A stretch of 64,000 nucleotides of DNA from Flectobacillus longus (lineage in GTDB: Bacteria; Bacteroidota; Bacteroidia; Cytophagales; Spirosomataceae): positions 202,251 to 266,250 of the forward strand of contig NZ_JASHIC010000005.1 of the NCBI RefSeq assembly GCF_030056705.1. The letters run 5' to 3'. Made by a program: the position numbers and the translations under genes. Under the pieces are notes generated by a model. It was not told the DNA's origin, searched no databases, and was given only the letters and a program-made list of their open reading frames with translations. Position 1 is the first letter of the stretch. Each line of letters starts with the position of its first letter. Of this stretch, positions 17,619 through 27,430 are shown piece after piece.

Positions 17619-19337
17619 ATGTCATATTTTAATATAGATTCAATTAAAGAAAGAACTTTCGATGCCATAGTTGTTGGCTCAGGAATAAGTGGTGGCTGGG
17701 CTGCCAAAGAACTAAGCGAAAAAGGACTCAAAACCTTAGTGCTTGAGCGTGGTCGTGATGTCAAACATGTGACCGACTATCCAACGACCATGATGAATCC
17801 TTGGGAATTTGAACATCTTAATCAAATACCTAAAGCAGTTAAAGATGCCAATCCTATCGTTAGCAGATGTTATGCCTTTAACGAGGATGCGGCGCATTTT
17901 TTTGTTAAAGACAACGAACATCCCTATGTCCAAGAAAAACCGTTTGACTGGATACGGGGCTATCAAGTAGGAGGCAAGTCGTTGATGTGGGCACGTGGTA
18001 CGCAACGCTGGTCACAATATGATTTTGAAGGTCCAGCAAGAGATGGTTTTGCCGTAGAATGGCCAATAAGCTATAACGAGTTGGCTCCTTGGTATAGCCA
18101 TGTCGAAAAATTTGCAGGAATTAGTGGCAATAAAGATGGCTTGTCTCAATTACCTGATGGAGAATTTTTGCCTCCGCATGAGCAGTCTTGTGTTGAGAAA
18201 CATTTTTCTCAACAAATGGCAAAACATTATAACAATACTCGCCCTGTGATTATTGGTCGTTGTGCACATTTGACCAAGCCTCAACCTATTCACTTGAAAC
18301 AGGGAAGAGGTCAGTGTCAAAACCGTTCTTTATGCCAAAGAGGATGCCCTTATGGTGGATATTTTAGTAGTAACTCTTCAACAATCCCTTGGGCGCTCAA
18401 TACGGGTAACATGACCTTACGACCAGATTCGGTGGTGCATTCAATCATATTTGATGAACAAAAAAATAAAGCTACAGGTGTTAGGGTAATAGATGCCCAT
18501 ACCAAGCAAATGACCGAATATTATGCCAAAATCATTTTTGTGAATGCGGCTTGTTTGAATACCAATTTGATATTGCTTAATTCTACTTCGCACCGTTTTC
18601 CGAATGGTTTGGGTAATGATAATGGCTTACTTGGTAAATACATTGCTTTTCATAATTTTAGAACGACAATTACCGCAGAGTATGAAGGGTTTAAAGATAC
18701 CATGTCTGATGGGATTAGACCTAATGGTAGTTACATACCACGTTTTAGAAATGTGCAAAAGCAAGAAACCGACTTCTTGAGAGGATATGCCGCAGGTTTT
18801 GGGTCGAGCAGAAATATTGCGTATGATACCAGTGGTTTTGGAGACGATTTGAAGGCTAATTTAGATAAAAGAAACTATGGAAATTGGCAAGTAGGCTCGC
18901 ACATGATGGGCGAAACGATTCCTAAAGAAAGTAGCTTTGTGGCACTAGATAAAACCTTGAAAGATGCTTGGGGAATACCTCAGTTGCGTATTTCGGTAGG
19001 GTATGATGATAATGATGAAAAAATGATTCGAGATTTTCATGAGCAAATGACCGAAATGCTGACTATTGCTGGTTTTATGAATATTAAAACCCATGATAAG
19101 CCAGATAAAGCTCCTGGCTTGGATATTCACGAAATGGGAGGTGTTCGTATGGGAAAAGATTCTAAAACATCTATGTTGAATAAGTGGAATCAGTTTCACA
19201 ATTGTAAAAATGTGTTTGTGACAGATGGTGCTTGTATGACCTCGGTGTCTACACAAAATCCTTCTTTGACTTTTATGGCGCTTACGGCAAGAGCTGCTAA
19301 TTATGCTGTTTCGGAACTGAAAAAGAAAAATCTATAG
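17619..19337 (+). CDS. GMC family FAD-dependent oxidoreductase
   Basis: The 572-residue flavoprotein has an N-terminal FAD-binding Rossmann motif (VVGSGISGGW, about 18-27), then ERGRD. A Cys-rich segment follows (GQCQNRSLCQRGCPYGG, mid-protein), and the C-terminal GMC signatures are HEMGGVRMG and STQNPSLTFMALTARAA. GMC enzymes oxidise alcohols or sugars such as glucose or gluconate and pass electrons to a quinone or cytochrome. The Cys cluster is shared with the gluconate-dehydrogenase branch. I chose the ATG at 17619 because it begins just before the FAD motif; a TTG at 17583 would add a poor 12-residue tail. It forms an operon with the subunit 3 gene and has its own terminator. The sugar is unknown. 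Confidence 0.85.
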   Translation: MSYFNIDSIKERTFDAIVVGSGISGGWAAKELSEKGLKTLVLERGRDVKHVTDYPTTMMNPWEFEHLNQIPKAVKDANPIVSRCYAFNEDAAHFFVKDNEHPYVQEKPFDWIRGYQVGGKSLMWARGTQRWSQYDFEGPARDGFAVEWPISYNELAPWYSHVEKFAGISGNKDGLSQLPDGEFLPPHEQSCVEKHFSQQMAKHYNNTRPVIIGRCAHLTKPQPIHLKQGRGQCQNRSLCQRGCPYGGYFSSNSSTIPWALNTGNMTLRPDSVVHSIIFDEQKNKATGVRVIDAHTKQMTEYYAKIIFVNAACLNTNLILLNSTSHRFPNGLGNDNGLLGKYIAFHNFRTTITAEYEGFKDTMSDGIRPNGSYIPRFRNVQKQETDFLRGYAAGFGSSRNIAYDTSGFGDDLKANLDKRNYGNWQVGSHMMGETIPKESSFVALDKTLKDAWGIPQLRISVGYDDNDEKMIRDFHEQMTEMLTIAGFMNIKTHDKPDKAPGLDIHEMGGVRMGKDSKTSMLNKWNQFHNCKNVFVTDGACMTSVSTQNPSLTFMALTARAANYAVSELKKKNL

Positions 19338-19432
19338 ACCCAAAGATAAGTTTTGCCTGAAGAGCTTTTATGATTTTTTTGATTTAAAAAATAGATTTTT
19401 GCTACAAGACAATTAACTTGTATTAAGGAATG

Positions 19433-19474
19433 AAATGAGGGAAAAGAGAGTCTTTCTTCCCTCATTTTTATTTT
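19433..19474 (+). terminator. Intrinsic terminator of the GMC operon
   Basis: An 11-bp stem (19433-19443 with 19457-19467) is followed by a T-rich run to 19474. Confidence 0.8.
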
Positions 19475-19587
19475 AGGAAGTGCCCTCAATTTAGTGGAAA
19501 AGCTTTAAACATGTAGAGGAACAAAAGTAAATCAACTATCTTTTCCTAATACTTCCATTATATGTTTAATCTCTAAAACATTTAACT

Positions 19588-20757
19588 ATGAAAAATAATA
19601 GACAGCAATCTATAGACTTTTTGCGAGGCTTAGTCATGGTAATTATGGCTATAGATCACATAAGAGATTTGATGTTGACTTCTGAAATATCGCAAGACCC
19701 AACAGATTTAGCGTCAACTACGCCAATTTTATTTTTTACCAGATGGATTACTCATTTTTGTGCTCCAACATTTGTATTCTTATCGGGCGTATCTGCCTAT
19801 TTATCTTCTCGTAAACATCATGATTGGGAAGCTACTAAGCGATTTTTGATTACTAGAGGACTCTGGTTGATTTTACTTGAATTTACCATTATTGGATTTG
19901 GAATCTGGTTCGATTTGCAGTTTAGAAGTTTCCTTTTCCAAGTAATCGCTTGTATAGGTATGGGCATGATTTTATTGGCTTTTGTTTTCAAACTTTCCCC
20001 TAGAGTATTAGCTATCGTATCTTTAGTGTTAATTTTTGGGCATAATGCTTTGGGATTGGTTCCCGCATTTGAAAATCCAGCGTTAAAGTTCCTATGGGCA
20101 CTTTTTATCAGCCCCAATCTATTTCCAATTGGTACCGACCACATGGTGATGATCATGTATCCAGTATTGCCTTGGTTTGGTATTATGTTAGCAGGATTTG
20201 TAGTTGGACGACTCTATGAACTAGAGCCTGTCGCCCGAAAAAAGAACTTAACTACCTTATTTATATTTACTTTGATAGCATTTGTAGTAATTAGAGCTAT
20301 CAATATTTATGGAGATCCTAGACCTTGGGTAGTTCAAGTAAATCCATTTTTTACAGTACTATCTTTTGTAAATACCACTAAGTATGCTCCGTCGCTGCTT
20401 TTTACACTTATGACGCTCAGTTTTGCCTTAGGAATTTTACGATTGACAGACGGAATGAATAATGCAGTGATGCGTTTTTTTACTGTTTATGGAAAAGTAC
20501 CTCTGTTTTATTATCTCCTTCATTGGTATATTATTCATTCTCTAACGCTGATTATGGTCTTTATGCAAGGCTTTACTTGGGAGAGTTTAGAGTTTGGTAT
20601 CTTTAAGTTTGGGCGTCCAGCTACTGGCTCAGGTGTGTCATTAGGAGGTATATATTTAGTTTGGATAGGAGTGGTGCTATGTCTTTACCCTTTATGCTTA
20701 TGGTATGGCAAATACAAAGCCTTGCATCCAGAAAAACAATGGCTGAGGTATTTGTAA
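19588..20757 (+). CDS. DUF1624 / heparan-alpha-glucosaminide acetyltransferase-like membrane protein
   Basis: The 389-residue integral membrane protein has about ten hydrophobic helices. The N-terminal signature RQQSIDFLRGLVMVIMAIDHIRD is typical of the DUF1624/HGSNAT catalytic family; quoted in part, its key residues are the Asp-Phe-Leu-Arg-Gly and the Asp-His pair. Conserved His residues recur near HWYIIHSL late in the protein. The human relative acetylates heparan glucosamine across the lysosomal membrane. The bacterial members are uncharacterised transmembrane acyltransferase-like proteins. It lies alone between two redox genes. Acyl transfer is inferred only from the family. Confidence 0.7.
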   Translation: MKNNRQQSIDFLRGLVMVIMAIDHIRDLMLTSEISQDPTDLASTTPILFFTRWITHFCAPTFVFLSGVSAYLSSRKHHDWEATKRFLITRGLWLILLEFTIIGFGIWFDLQFRSFLFQVIACIGMGMILLAFVFKLSPRVLAIVSLVLIFGHNALGLVPAFENPALKFLWALFISPNLFPIGTDHMVMIMYPVLPWFGIMLAGFVVGRLYELEPVARKKNLTTLFIFTLIAFVVIRAINIYGDPRPWVVQVNPFFTVLSFVNTTKYAPSLLFTLMTLSFALGILRLTDGMNNAVMRFFTVYGKVPLFYYLLHWYIIHSLTLIMVFMQGFTWESLEFGIFKFGRPATGSGVSLGGIYLVWIGVVLCLYPLCLWYGKYKALHPEKQWLRYL

Positions 20758-20866
20758 TGAATCCATAACATGGAAGGTAATATTAAGGTTATGTGAAGTT
20801 TTAGTTGGATGCACTAGAATCAGTCAAGAACCAAATAATTTCGTGTTGCAATTAATTTTACTGCAC

Positions 20867-21226
20867 ATGAAAAGAGCCATTTACCTTCCATTGTTAATCA
20901 TTACTTTGTGGGCTTGCACCAATTCAAAGGCTATAGAGCCTACAGCTTGTGTCGTCACTCAAAATATAGCTATTAGTTTTAAAAACGATATCATTCCTAT
21001 ATTACAAAAAAACTGTTGGTCGTGCCACAATGCTTCCAACCATTCTGGCGGTTTGGTACTGGAAACATATCAACAAGTTTCGGAAGATGCCCAAAGTGGT
21101 GAGTTATATGATGCAATTGTGCCTCTCAACGGCAATCCACCAAGAATGCCCAAAGGAGGTGCCTTGTCTGAATGTGACATAGCGACCATCAAAAAATGGA
21201 TTGATAACAAAATGCCCAATAATTAA
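20867..21226 (+). CDS. Mono-haem c-type cytochrome lipoprotein
   Basis: The 119-residue protein has a lipoprotein signal (lipobox LWAC, Cys17). One haem-binding motif, CWSCH, lies at residues 50-54 in the context IIPILQKNCWSCH, and a likely distal haem ligand is Met94 in PPRMPKGG. It resembles the small cytochrome domain found fused or adjacent to dehydrogenases in Bacteroidota. I chose the ATG at 20867 because it gives a proper lipoprotein signal; the GTG at 20843 would place eight hydrophobic residues before it. It could accept electrons from the GMC enzyme or the molybdenum hydroxylase nearby. The haem motif is seen; the partner is inferred. Confidence 0.75.
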   Translation: MKRAIYLPLLIITLWACTNSKAIEPTACVVTQNIAISFKNDIIPILQKNCWSCHNASNHSGGLVLETYQQVSEDAQSGELYDAIVPLNGNPPRMPKGGALSECDIATIKKWIDNKMPNN

Positions 21227-21366
21227 AAGAGTATTTTTGTGTTAAGTTGTTGACTAATAGTTTTTAAGATCACTTTTAGTCTTAGTGGTAATCGACCTAG
21301 AATATCCTCAATATATATATGAAATTTATGTGCTATCTGTCCTTTTGATGGGCGTAAAGTTCTATT

Positions 21367-21720
21367 TTATTCAATTCTCTGTATAAGTTTATCTGAAGAA
21401 TAAACATCGATACTGCCAATTTTTTCTTTTTGAAACTCCTCCATATTCCATCCCATATTGGTGTCGAATGGCATCATGTGTTCAAACTTAGTAGGTATGA
21501 GTTCAACTGTACAATCCCTAGAATAAACAACCAAAAGTGAATGGGCAAGTCCAGGCTTAGAGTCCATGATTGTGATGCGTTGATAGGAGGAATTTTCCTT
21601 TAAAAATGACTTAACGGAAGAATTGAGATATTTTTCTAGATTCCTAGAACATGGAGTCTGTTGTGTTGTTTCTGCTTGACAAGCCAAAGCTAATAAAGGA
21701 AGGAGTAGAATTCTTTTCAT
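21367..21720 (-). CDS. Small lipoprotein of unknown function
   Basis: The 117-residue protein has a lipoprotein signal (MKRILLLPLLALACQ, Cys14). The mature part is about 100 residues of mixed alpha/beta composition with one further Cys pair (PCSRN and RDCTVEL). I do not recognise it. It is encoded opposite to its neighbours, in the gap between the cytochrome and molybdenum hydroxylase genes, with no visible terminator. Confidence 0.55.
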   Translation of the reverse strand: MKRILLLPLLALACQAETTQQTPCSRNLEKYLNSSVKSFLKENSSYQRITIMDSKPGLAHSLLVVYSRDCTVELIPTKFEHMMPFDTNMGWNMEEFQKEKIGSIDVYSSDKLIQRIE

Positions 21721-21911
21721 AATAAAGTCTATTTTGGAGTACTAATAGTTCTTTTTACTTTAACAATAATCAAACAATTCAATGTGTTATCTCAATCCTG
21801 CTTTTACAGCTAAAACTTAAAGTTGTTAAGCTAAATTTCGAACATTTAGGTTAATTTATAGGTATATTCGAATAAAAGATTGTCCTTTTTTATTTCAATC
21901 CTGAATTCGTA

Positions 21912-24080
21912 ATGCGTACATCAACAGAACTCAATCGTCGTAACTTCCTAAAGGCTTCTGGGCTTTCGGGAGCTGCTTTTATTCTTGGTTTATCGGCTCG
22001 TGCTTCTGAGTCGTCAGAACAAGCAATCGAAAACCTTAGTTTGCTCGAAGATTCTTTTGAACTAACTCCTTTTGTCATCATTGAAAAATCAGGGAAAATT
22101 ACCATCATGAATTCCAAGCCCGAAATTGGTCAAGGAACATGGCAGGCTATTCCTATGATAATTGCGGAGGAGTTGGAGTTGGGATTAGATCAATATGAGA
22201 TTAAACAGACGTCTGGCGATAAGAAATTTGGCGGGCAAACGGCAGGAGGTAGTTCTTCGGTGCGTACAAGCTATGCTACCTTGCGCAAAACAGGAGCGGC
22301 CGCTCGTGAAATGCTCGTACAGGCAGCAGCCCAAACTTGGAGCGTTCCTGTTGATGAGTGTTACGCCGAACGTGCCAATGTTTTCCATAAACCTAGTGGT
22401 AAAAAACTGGCTTATTCAGCTTTGGTCGAAACAGCTTCTAAGCTGGAAGTTCCTAAAGAACCCAAATTAAAAGATAGTAAGGATTTTAAGTTAATCGGAA
22501 AACAAACACAGCGTCAGGATATTCCTTTAAAAGTGAAAGGACAAGCCACTTTTGGAATGGACGTAGAAGTGCCCAATATGGTTTATGCTTCCGTAGAACG
22601 CTGTCCTGTTTTTGGCGGAAAAATTAAGCAAATTGATGATTCTCAAACATTAAAAGTAAAAGGCGTACTACAAGTAGTGCGTGCTGAGAGAGTTTTAGGT
22701 AAAAATAGATATGAAGTTGTTGCGGTAATTGCATCCAATTATTGGGCTGCATTGAAAGGTCGTAAAGCGCTAAAAGTAACATGGGATTATCAAGGAAATG
22801 ACCAATTTAGTAGCAAACAATTTGAACAACAGTTACGTGATTTATCTAAAAATGAAGGGGTTGTAGATCATAACCAAGGAGATTTTGATAAAAACTATGC
22901 TGAAGCTCCAGTAAAATTAGAAGCATTTTACGAAACGCCAATGGTGTCACATTCACCAATGGAACCAATGAATTGCATTGCCAGTTGGACGGGCGATAAG
23001 GTAGAAGTTTGGGCTTCGTCTCAAGGACCAGATTTGTTGAGAAATAGAGTCGCAGATGCCTTTGCGATTCCTGCTGATAATATCAAAGTTAATATTTTCT
23101 TTAATGGAGGAGGTTTTGGGCGTCGTTTGTACCAAGATTTTGCTACCGAGGCTGTGTCTATAGCCAAAGCTGTTGGGAAACCTGTCAAAGTTATTTGGAC
23201 ACGTGAAGACGATACCACACAGGGGCCGTTTAGACCAATGACTTTTTCTGCTTTGAAAGGCGCACTTACAGCAGATGGAAAAGCTTTAGCTTTTGAACAT
23301 AAAGTTATATCTCCTTCAATTAATGCCACTCAGAATAAAAATTACGATAAAACGAAGTCTGACAATACCATGACAGAGGGTATTAGTGAGCAACAATACG
23401 AAATTCCTCATATCAAAAACTATTACGTTCATGCCGAAACGCATATACCAATGGCGGCTTGGCGTGCAGTAACGAGTACGACGTTATCTTTTGCTCATGA
23501 GTGTTTTATTGATGAAATGGCTTATAAAGCAAATAAAGACCCGTTTGACTTCCGTTTGGATATGTTACAAAAAGATACCGACACCAAACGCGTAATGCTC
23601 AAACTCAAAGAAGTGTCACAATGGGGTAAGCCACTTCCAAAGGGGTGGGCTCGAGGTGTAGCGCAATGGGAGTTTTTTGCAGGTTTGGCAGCACAAGTGG
23701 TAGAGGTTTCTCAAAAACCAAGCGGAGGCGTAAAGATTGAAAAAGTATATGCTGTTATTGATTTGGGCACAGTAGTGAATCCTGATACCGTAAAAGCACA
23801 AGTAGAAGGAGCCGTAACTATGGCTATTGGGGCAGCTACCAAAGATGCGATTACTTTTGAAAAAGGGCAGGTTCAACAATCTAATTTCCATGATAATAGG
23901 ATGGTGAGAATTGAAGAAATGCCTATTGTTGAAGTACATATTTTGGCAGAGGGTGGTCCTAAAATTAAAGGGGTCGGTGAGCCAGGGCTACCTCCATTTG
24001 CACCAGCCTTAGCCAATGCAATTTTTGCTGCAACAGGTAAACGTATTCGTAGAATGCCTTTTGACTTGGATAAAGTGTAA
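21912..24080 (+). CDS. Molybdenum hydroxylase large subunit (xanthine dehydrogenase family, isoquinoline 1-oxidoreductase beta-like)
   Basis: The 722-residue protein starts with a twin-arginine signal ([11 protein letters not shown]), so it is exported folded. It contains two aldehyde-oxidase/xanthine-dehydrogenase molybdopterin-binding modules. [12 protein letters not shown] lies in the pterin-binding region, and the C-terminal catalytic loop [13 protein letters not shown] carries the conserved Glu690. Such enzymes hydroxylate aldehydes or N-heterocycles and hand electrons to a separate 2Fe-2S subunit and then a cytochrome. No 2Fe-2S subunit gene is adjacent, which is unusual. The MocA-like gene immediately downstream probably matures its molybdenum cofactor. 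The family is certain; the substrate is unknown. Confidence 0.88.
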   Translation: MRTSTELNRRNFLKASGLSGAAFILGLSARASESSEQAIENLSLLEDSFELTPFVIIEKSGKITIMNSKPEIGQGTWQAIPMIIAEELELGLDQYEIKQTSGDKKFGGQTAGGSSSVRTSYATLRKTGAAAREMLVQAAAQTWSVPVDECYAERANVFHKPSGKKLAYSALVETASKLEVPKEPKLKDSKDFKLIGKQTQRQDIPLKVKGQATFGMDVEVPNMVYASVERCPVFGGKIKQIDDSQTLKVKGVLQVVRAERVLGKNRYEVVAVIASNYWAALKGRKALKVTWDYQGNDQFSSKQFEQQLRDLSKNEGVVDHNQGDFDKNYAEAPVKLEAFYETPMVSHSPMEPMNCIASWTGDKVEVWASSQGPDLLRNRVADAFAIPADNIKVNIFFNGGGFGRRLYQDFATEAVSIAKAVGKPVKVIWTREDDTTQGPFRPMTFSALKGALTADGKALAFEHKVISPSINATQNKNYDKTKSDNTMTEGISEQQYEIPHIKNYYVHAETHIPMAAWRAVTSTTLSFAHECFIDEMAYKANKDPFDFRLDMLQKDTDTKRVMLKLKEVSQWGKPLPKGWARGVAQWEFFAGLAAQVVEVSQKPSGGVKIEKVYAVIDLGTVVNPDTVKAQVEGAVTMAIGAATKDAITFEKGQVQQSNFHDNRMVRIEEMPIVEVHILAEGGPKIKGVGEPGLPPFAPALANAIFAATGKRIRRMPFDLDKV

Positions 24081-24124
24081 GCTAAAATTGGTGAAAGTAT
24101 ATAACCCTATTTTTATTGTTGTTT

Positions 24125-24718
24125 ATGGAATCGCTTGAAATTATTATTCTGGCTGCTGGAAACTCAAGTCGGCTTGGTCAGCCCAAACAATTGGTGGTTT
24201 ATCAAGGCAAAACCTTAATTGAACATATCGTCTCAAATGCGTTGATGGTTAGTCCAAATGTAACTGTAGTACTAGGGTCAAATGCAAAAAACATAGAGTG
24301 GGTACTGAATCAAGCGCAGTTATTCCCCAAAATCGTCTATAATTCAGATTGGGAACAAGGAATGGGCTCTTCGATAAAAACTGGGGTTAGTTCCTTGACT
24401 AATAAACAAGCGCCCATAATGATATTATTATCTGATCAACCAGCAGTACAGACAAATTTGCTTTGGCAAATGATACACCTGTATCAGGAAAAAAAGCCTG
24501 AAATTGTAGCTTGTGATTATGGAGGGAAATTAGGTGTTCCAATGTTGTTTTCTCCACAAGTTCGACATGAATTGTTAATGTTGTCTGGAGATCAAGGAGC
24601 ACGAAGTTTTTTACAACACTACAGCGATACCACTCTTACTGTCCCCTTTGCTTTGGGAGTATGGGATATTGACACACCCAAGGATATGGCTGAACTTGTG
24701 AACAAAAAAGTTAGATAA
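24125..24718 (+). CDS. MocA/MobA-like molybdenum cofactor nucleotidyltransferase
   Basis: The 197-residue protein has the nucleotidyltransferase start LAAGNSSRLGQPKQL (residues 9-23), with the nucleotide-binding GxSxRxGxPK pattern, and the metal-site segment LLSDQPAV around residue 100. MocA adds CMP to the molybdenum cofactor of xanthine-dehydrogenase-type enzymes, and MobA adds GMP. The gene begins about 45 bases after the molybdenum hydroxylase, so cofactor maturation for that enzyme is the natural reading. I chose the ATG at 24125; a TTG at 24116 adds three residues. The family is strong; CMP rather than GMP is inferred from context. Confidence 0.8.
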   Translation: MESLEIIILAAGNSSRLGQPKQLVVYQGKTLIEHIVSNALMVSPNVTVVLGSNAKNIEWVLNQAQLFPKIVYNSDWEQGMGSSIKTGVSSLTNKQAPIMILLSDQPAVQTNLLWQMIHLYQEKKPEIVACDYGGKLGVPMLFSPQVRHELLMLSGDQGARSFLQHYSDTTLTVPFALGVWDIDTPKDMAELVNKKVR

Positions 24719-24851
24719 GTTACAAATAAGATAGCATTATTACGCATTAGCAATTTTCTTTTAACTTTGACAAATCTTAGACGAAGCAGAAGGATGAAGC
24801 GAAATGATAAAAATGGTTTTGTACAATTTATCTAAACAAATATTGATCTCT

Positions 24852-24883
24852 AAAAGCTGAGGGACTGAGTTCTTCGGCTTTTT
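24852..24883 (+). terminator. Probable terminator after the mocA-like gene
   Basis: The arm at 24852-24861 pairs with 24872-24882 with G-U pairs, and a run of five T follows within the right arm's end. It lies 130 bases after the stop codon, so the 3' tail is long. Confidence 0.5.
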
Positions 24884-24915
24884 CTTTAATCAGACTTTCA
24901 AAGTGTTTATTTTAT

Positions 24916-25003
24916 AAAAAAGAAAGCTGCAAGGTAGTTACCTTACAGCTTTGCCATATTGCTTCTTGCTATTATTTGATCACTAACCTATTAGATATAG
25001 TTT
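24916..25003 (-). ncRNA. Candidate minus-strand small RNA with its own terminator
   Basis: On the minus strand a -7 box TATATTTG (25010-25017) is followed after about 90 bases by a hairpin (24923-24936 with 24939-24952, 13 of 14 pairs) and a T-rich run (24921-24916 read on -). No minus-strand gene lies in this 427-base gap (24719-25145). No clear -33 box is seen. Alternatively it is a stray terminator. Apart from this and the mocA-like terminator the gap shows nothing. Confidence 0.3.
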
Positions 25004-25145
25004 TCGATACAAATATATATAATGCTTAAGGTATGAAAATCATGAATGTTGCGAAAATTATTATTTGGTATGTAAATAGCTGTTTTTGGGTTTCGAAAAA
25101 GCAAGTGTTGTAAAAATAATATAGATATAATCCTAAATTATTGAG

Positions 25146-25883
25146 ATGAGATATTTTATTGAATGTGCGTATTTAGGAACTAACTATGCTGGTTGGCAAA
25201 TACAGCCCAACGCATTGACAGTTCAGGAGGAAATAGAAAAATCTTTAACCATTTTACTCAAAGAACCGACCAGTTTGATGGGAAGTTCACGAACTGATGC
25301 AGGTGTACATGCCTATACGCAAGTAGCGCAGTTTGACCGAGAAAATCCAATTTCTGATACTTTGCAGTTGATATATAGGTTAAATAAAATATTATCTCAA
25401 AATATTTCTATAAAAAAAATCTACGAAGTACCCGACGATTTTCATTGCCGATTTGAAGCTACTTATCGTAAGTATGAATATCGGATATTAAGAAGAAAAT
25501 CTCCTTTTTATCAAAATATGGCTTATCAATTTGAAATGCCCTTGGATGTTTCTAAAATGAATGAAGCAGCCCAAATTTTGTTTAAATACGAAGATTTTGA
25601 ATGCTTTAGTAAATTACACACAGACGTAAAAACATTTAATTGTACCATGATGGAGGCCGAGTGGATTCAAGAATCAGAAGATTTACTGGTTTTTCATATC
25701 AAAGCCAATCGTTTTTTGAGAGGAATGGTACGTGCTATTGTGGGCACTTTGCTGGAGGTAGGTTTAGGAAAATTGAGTTTAGATGGTTTTGAAAAAATTA
25801 TTACCGATAAAAATCGTCAAAATGCTGGTCGCTCGGTACCAGCACAGGGCTTGTTTTTGATGGAAGTAAATTATGATTTATAA
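25146..25883 (+). CDS. truA: tRNA pseudouridine synthase A
   Basis: TruA makes pseudouridine at positions 38-40 of tRNA anticodon arms. The 245-residue length is normal. The catalytic Asp51 lies in GSSRTDAGVHA, and the FDRENP, RYRKYEYRI-like and RFLRGMVRAIVG segments are family-typical. It is convergent with radA, separated by a shared hairpin. Certain call. Confidence 0.95.
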   Translation: MRYFIECAYLGTNYAGWQIQPNALTVQEEIEKSLTILLKEPTSLMGSSRTDAGVHAYTQVAQFDRENPISDTLQLIYRLNKILSQNISIKKIYEVPDDFHCRFEATYRKYEYRILRRKSPFYQNMAYQFEMPLDVSKMNEAAQILFKYEDFECFSKLHTDVKTFNCTMMEAEWIQESEDLLVFHIKANRFLRGMVRAIVGTLLEVGLGKLSLDGFEKIITDKNRQNAGRSVPAQGLFLMEVNYDL

Positions 25884-25887
25884 AAAA

Positions 25888-25922
25888 GGGGGATAGGTGA
25901 AAAGCAACTTTCACCTATCCCC
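25888..25922. terminator. Shared hairpin between truA and radA
   Basis: A 14-bp stem (25888-25901 with 25909-25922) is flanked by A6 on the left, giving a T-run on the minus strand for radA. On the + strand the T-run is weak. Confidence 0.75.
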
Positions 25923-25929
25923 TAAATCT

Positions 25930-27306
25930 TTATTTTCTCAAAATTTGCATGAAAACATCTTCTAGTTTCGACGCCATTCTAATTTTAATATCATAAGCAT
26001 CTACATTTAATCCTTTGGCATTGAATTTCGAAATCCAGATTTCTTTAAATCCTAATTTCTGAGCTTCGGCAATACGCTGTTCGATTCTATTCACTGCTCG
26101 AACTTCGCCTCCCAAACCAACTTCGGCTGCGAAACAAACGGTATTGGGAATACTAATATCTTCATAAGATGATACAATAGACGTACAAACAGCCAAGTCT
26201 ATCGCGGGGTCTTCTACTTTGAGCCCGCCAGCAATATTCAAGAAAACGTCTTGATTTCCCAGTCTAAAACCCCCTCGCTTTTCAAGAACTGCCAGAATCA
26301 TATTTAAGCGTTTGGCATCAAATCCTGTTGAGCTTCGTTGCGGCGTACCATAAGTGGCAATAGATACAAGCGACTGAATTTCAATGAGTAAAGGGCGATT
26401 TCCTTCTAGCATAGCACCAATCGTAATACCAGAAAAATCCTCGTCTCGTTGTGAAATTAGTATTTCAGAAGGATTTGTTACTTCTCTCAATCCAGACTCT
26501 AGCATTTCATAAATACCTAGCTCGGAGGTGCTACCAAAACGGTTTTTGGTGGTACGTAAAATACGATATGCCAAATGACGGTCACCCTCGAATTGTAGCA
26601 CGGTATCTACCATGTGTTCCAATACTTTGGGACCAGCCAAGCCACCATCTTTGGTAATATGCCCAATCATAAATACTGGTGTACCTGATTCTTTGGCATA
26701 TTTCATTAGCTCAGCAGCACATTCTTTTACCTGTGAAATACTACCTGCACCTGCTTCAATAAAAGATGATTGGAGTGTTTGGATAGAGTCAATAATCAAA
26801 ATATCTGGTTCAAATTGTTCGATTTGTTTAAAGATATTTTGTGTCGAAGTTTCTGTCAAAATATAGCAATTATCACTTTTGTGTGCTAGGCGTTCGGCAC
26901 GCATTTTGATTTGCTGTTCAGATTCTTCGCCCGAAACATATAATACTCGGTAATTACTAAGAGTCAAGGCAATTTGAAGCATCAATGTAGATTTACCAAT
27001 CCCAGGCTCACCACCTATCAATATCAATGAGCCTAACACTATGCCTCCGCCCAAAACTCGGTTTAACTCTTGGTCTTTGGTTTTGATACGAGGTTGTTCT
27101 TCAAAATTAATTTCTTGAATAGCTCTTGGTTTGGCAGCAACTTTCAACGAACTACTTGATTTCCATGAGCCTTTGGTAGGTTCTTCTTTTTGGATGACTT
27201 CCTCCACAAAAGTATTCCATTCTCCACATGATGGACAGCGCCCCAACCATTTGGGTGCTTGATGTCCACAATTCTGACAAAAAAAAGAGGTTTTAGTCTT
27301 AGCCAT
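25930..27306 (-). CDS. radA: DNA repair protein RadA
   Basis: RadA/Sms is a RecA-like helicase that drives branch migration during recombination. The 458-residue protein has an N-terminal zinc finger (Cys10, 13, 24 and 27), a Walker A GEPGIGKST (99-107), the RadA-specific KNRFG motif (254-258) and a C-terminal Lon-like domain. I chose the ATG at 27306 (MAKTKTSFFC) because it fits the family start; the ATG at 27333 would add nine residues and fall inside a dispersed repeat. That repeat begins 13 bases upstream and supplies a -7-like box (27331-27338 on -). Certain call. Confidence 0.95.
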   Translation of the reverse strand: MAKTKTSFFCQNCGHQAPKWLGRCPSCGEWNTFVEEVIQKEEPTKGSWKSSSSLKVAAKPRAIQEINFEEQPRIKTKDQELNRVLGGGIVLGSLILIGGEPGIGKSTLMLQIALTLSNYRVLYVSGEESEQQIKMRAERLAHKSDNCYILTETSTQNIFKQIEQFEPDILIIDSIQTLQSSFIEAGAGSISQVKECAAELMKYAKESGTPVFMIGHITKDGGLAGPKVLEHMVDTVLQFEGDRHLAYRILRTTKNRFGSTSELGIYEMLESGLREVTNPSEILISQRDEDFSGITIGAMLEGNRPLLIEIQSLVSIATYGTPQRSSTGFDAKRLNMILAVLEKRGGFRLGNQDVFLNIAGGLKVEDPAIDLAVCTSIVSSYEDISIPNTVCFAAEVGLGGEVRAVNRIEQRIAEAQKLGFKEIWISKFNAKGLNVDAYDIKIRMASKLEDVFMQILRK

Positions 27307-27318
27307 AAAATTATTGTA

Positions 27319-27430
27319 TAAGTTAGTGGGCAAAATTAGACCAATCTTGCCCGCTCTAGGCTCTAAGCAAAATGCCGTAAGCTAAAAGTTCAAAAGTGTT
27401 TCTAATGAAATCATGAATACATTTTACTCA
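27319..27430 (-). repeat. Dispersed repeat copy, half of the MITE-like element
   Basis: The 18 bases at 27319-27336 are identical to the left end of the element at 57241-57592. The following about 90 bases align with it at reduced identity: both have a CCCGCT block, then GCTAAAAGTT, then TTTCT-ATGAA. No matching inverted right end is seen here, so the copy is truncated or solo. The rest of the gap to 27748 shows no gene. Confidence 0.55.
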
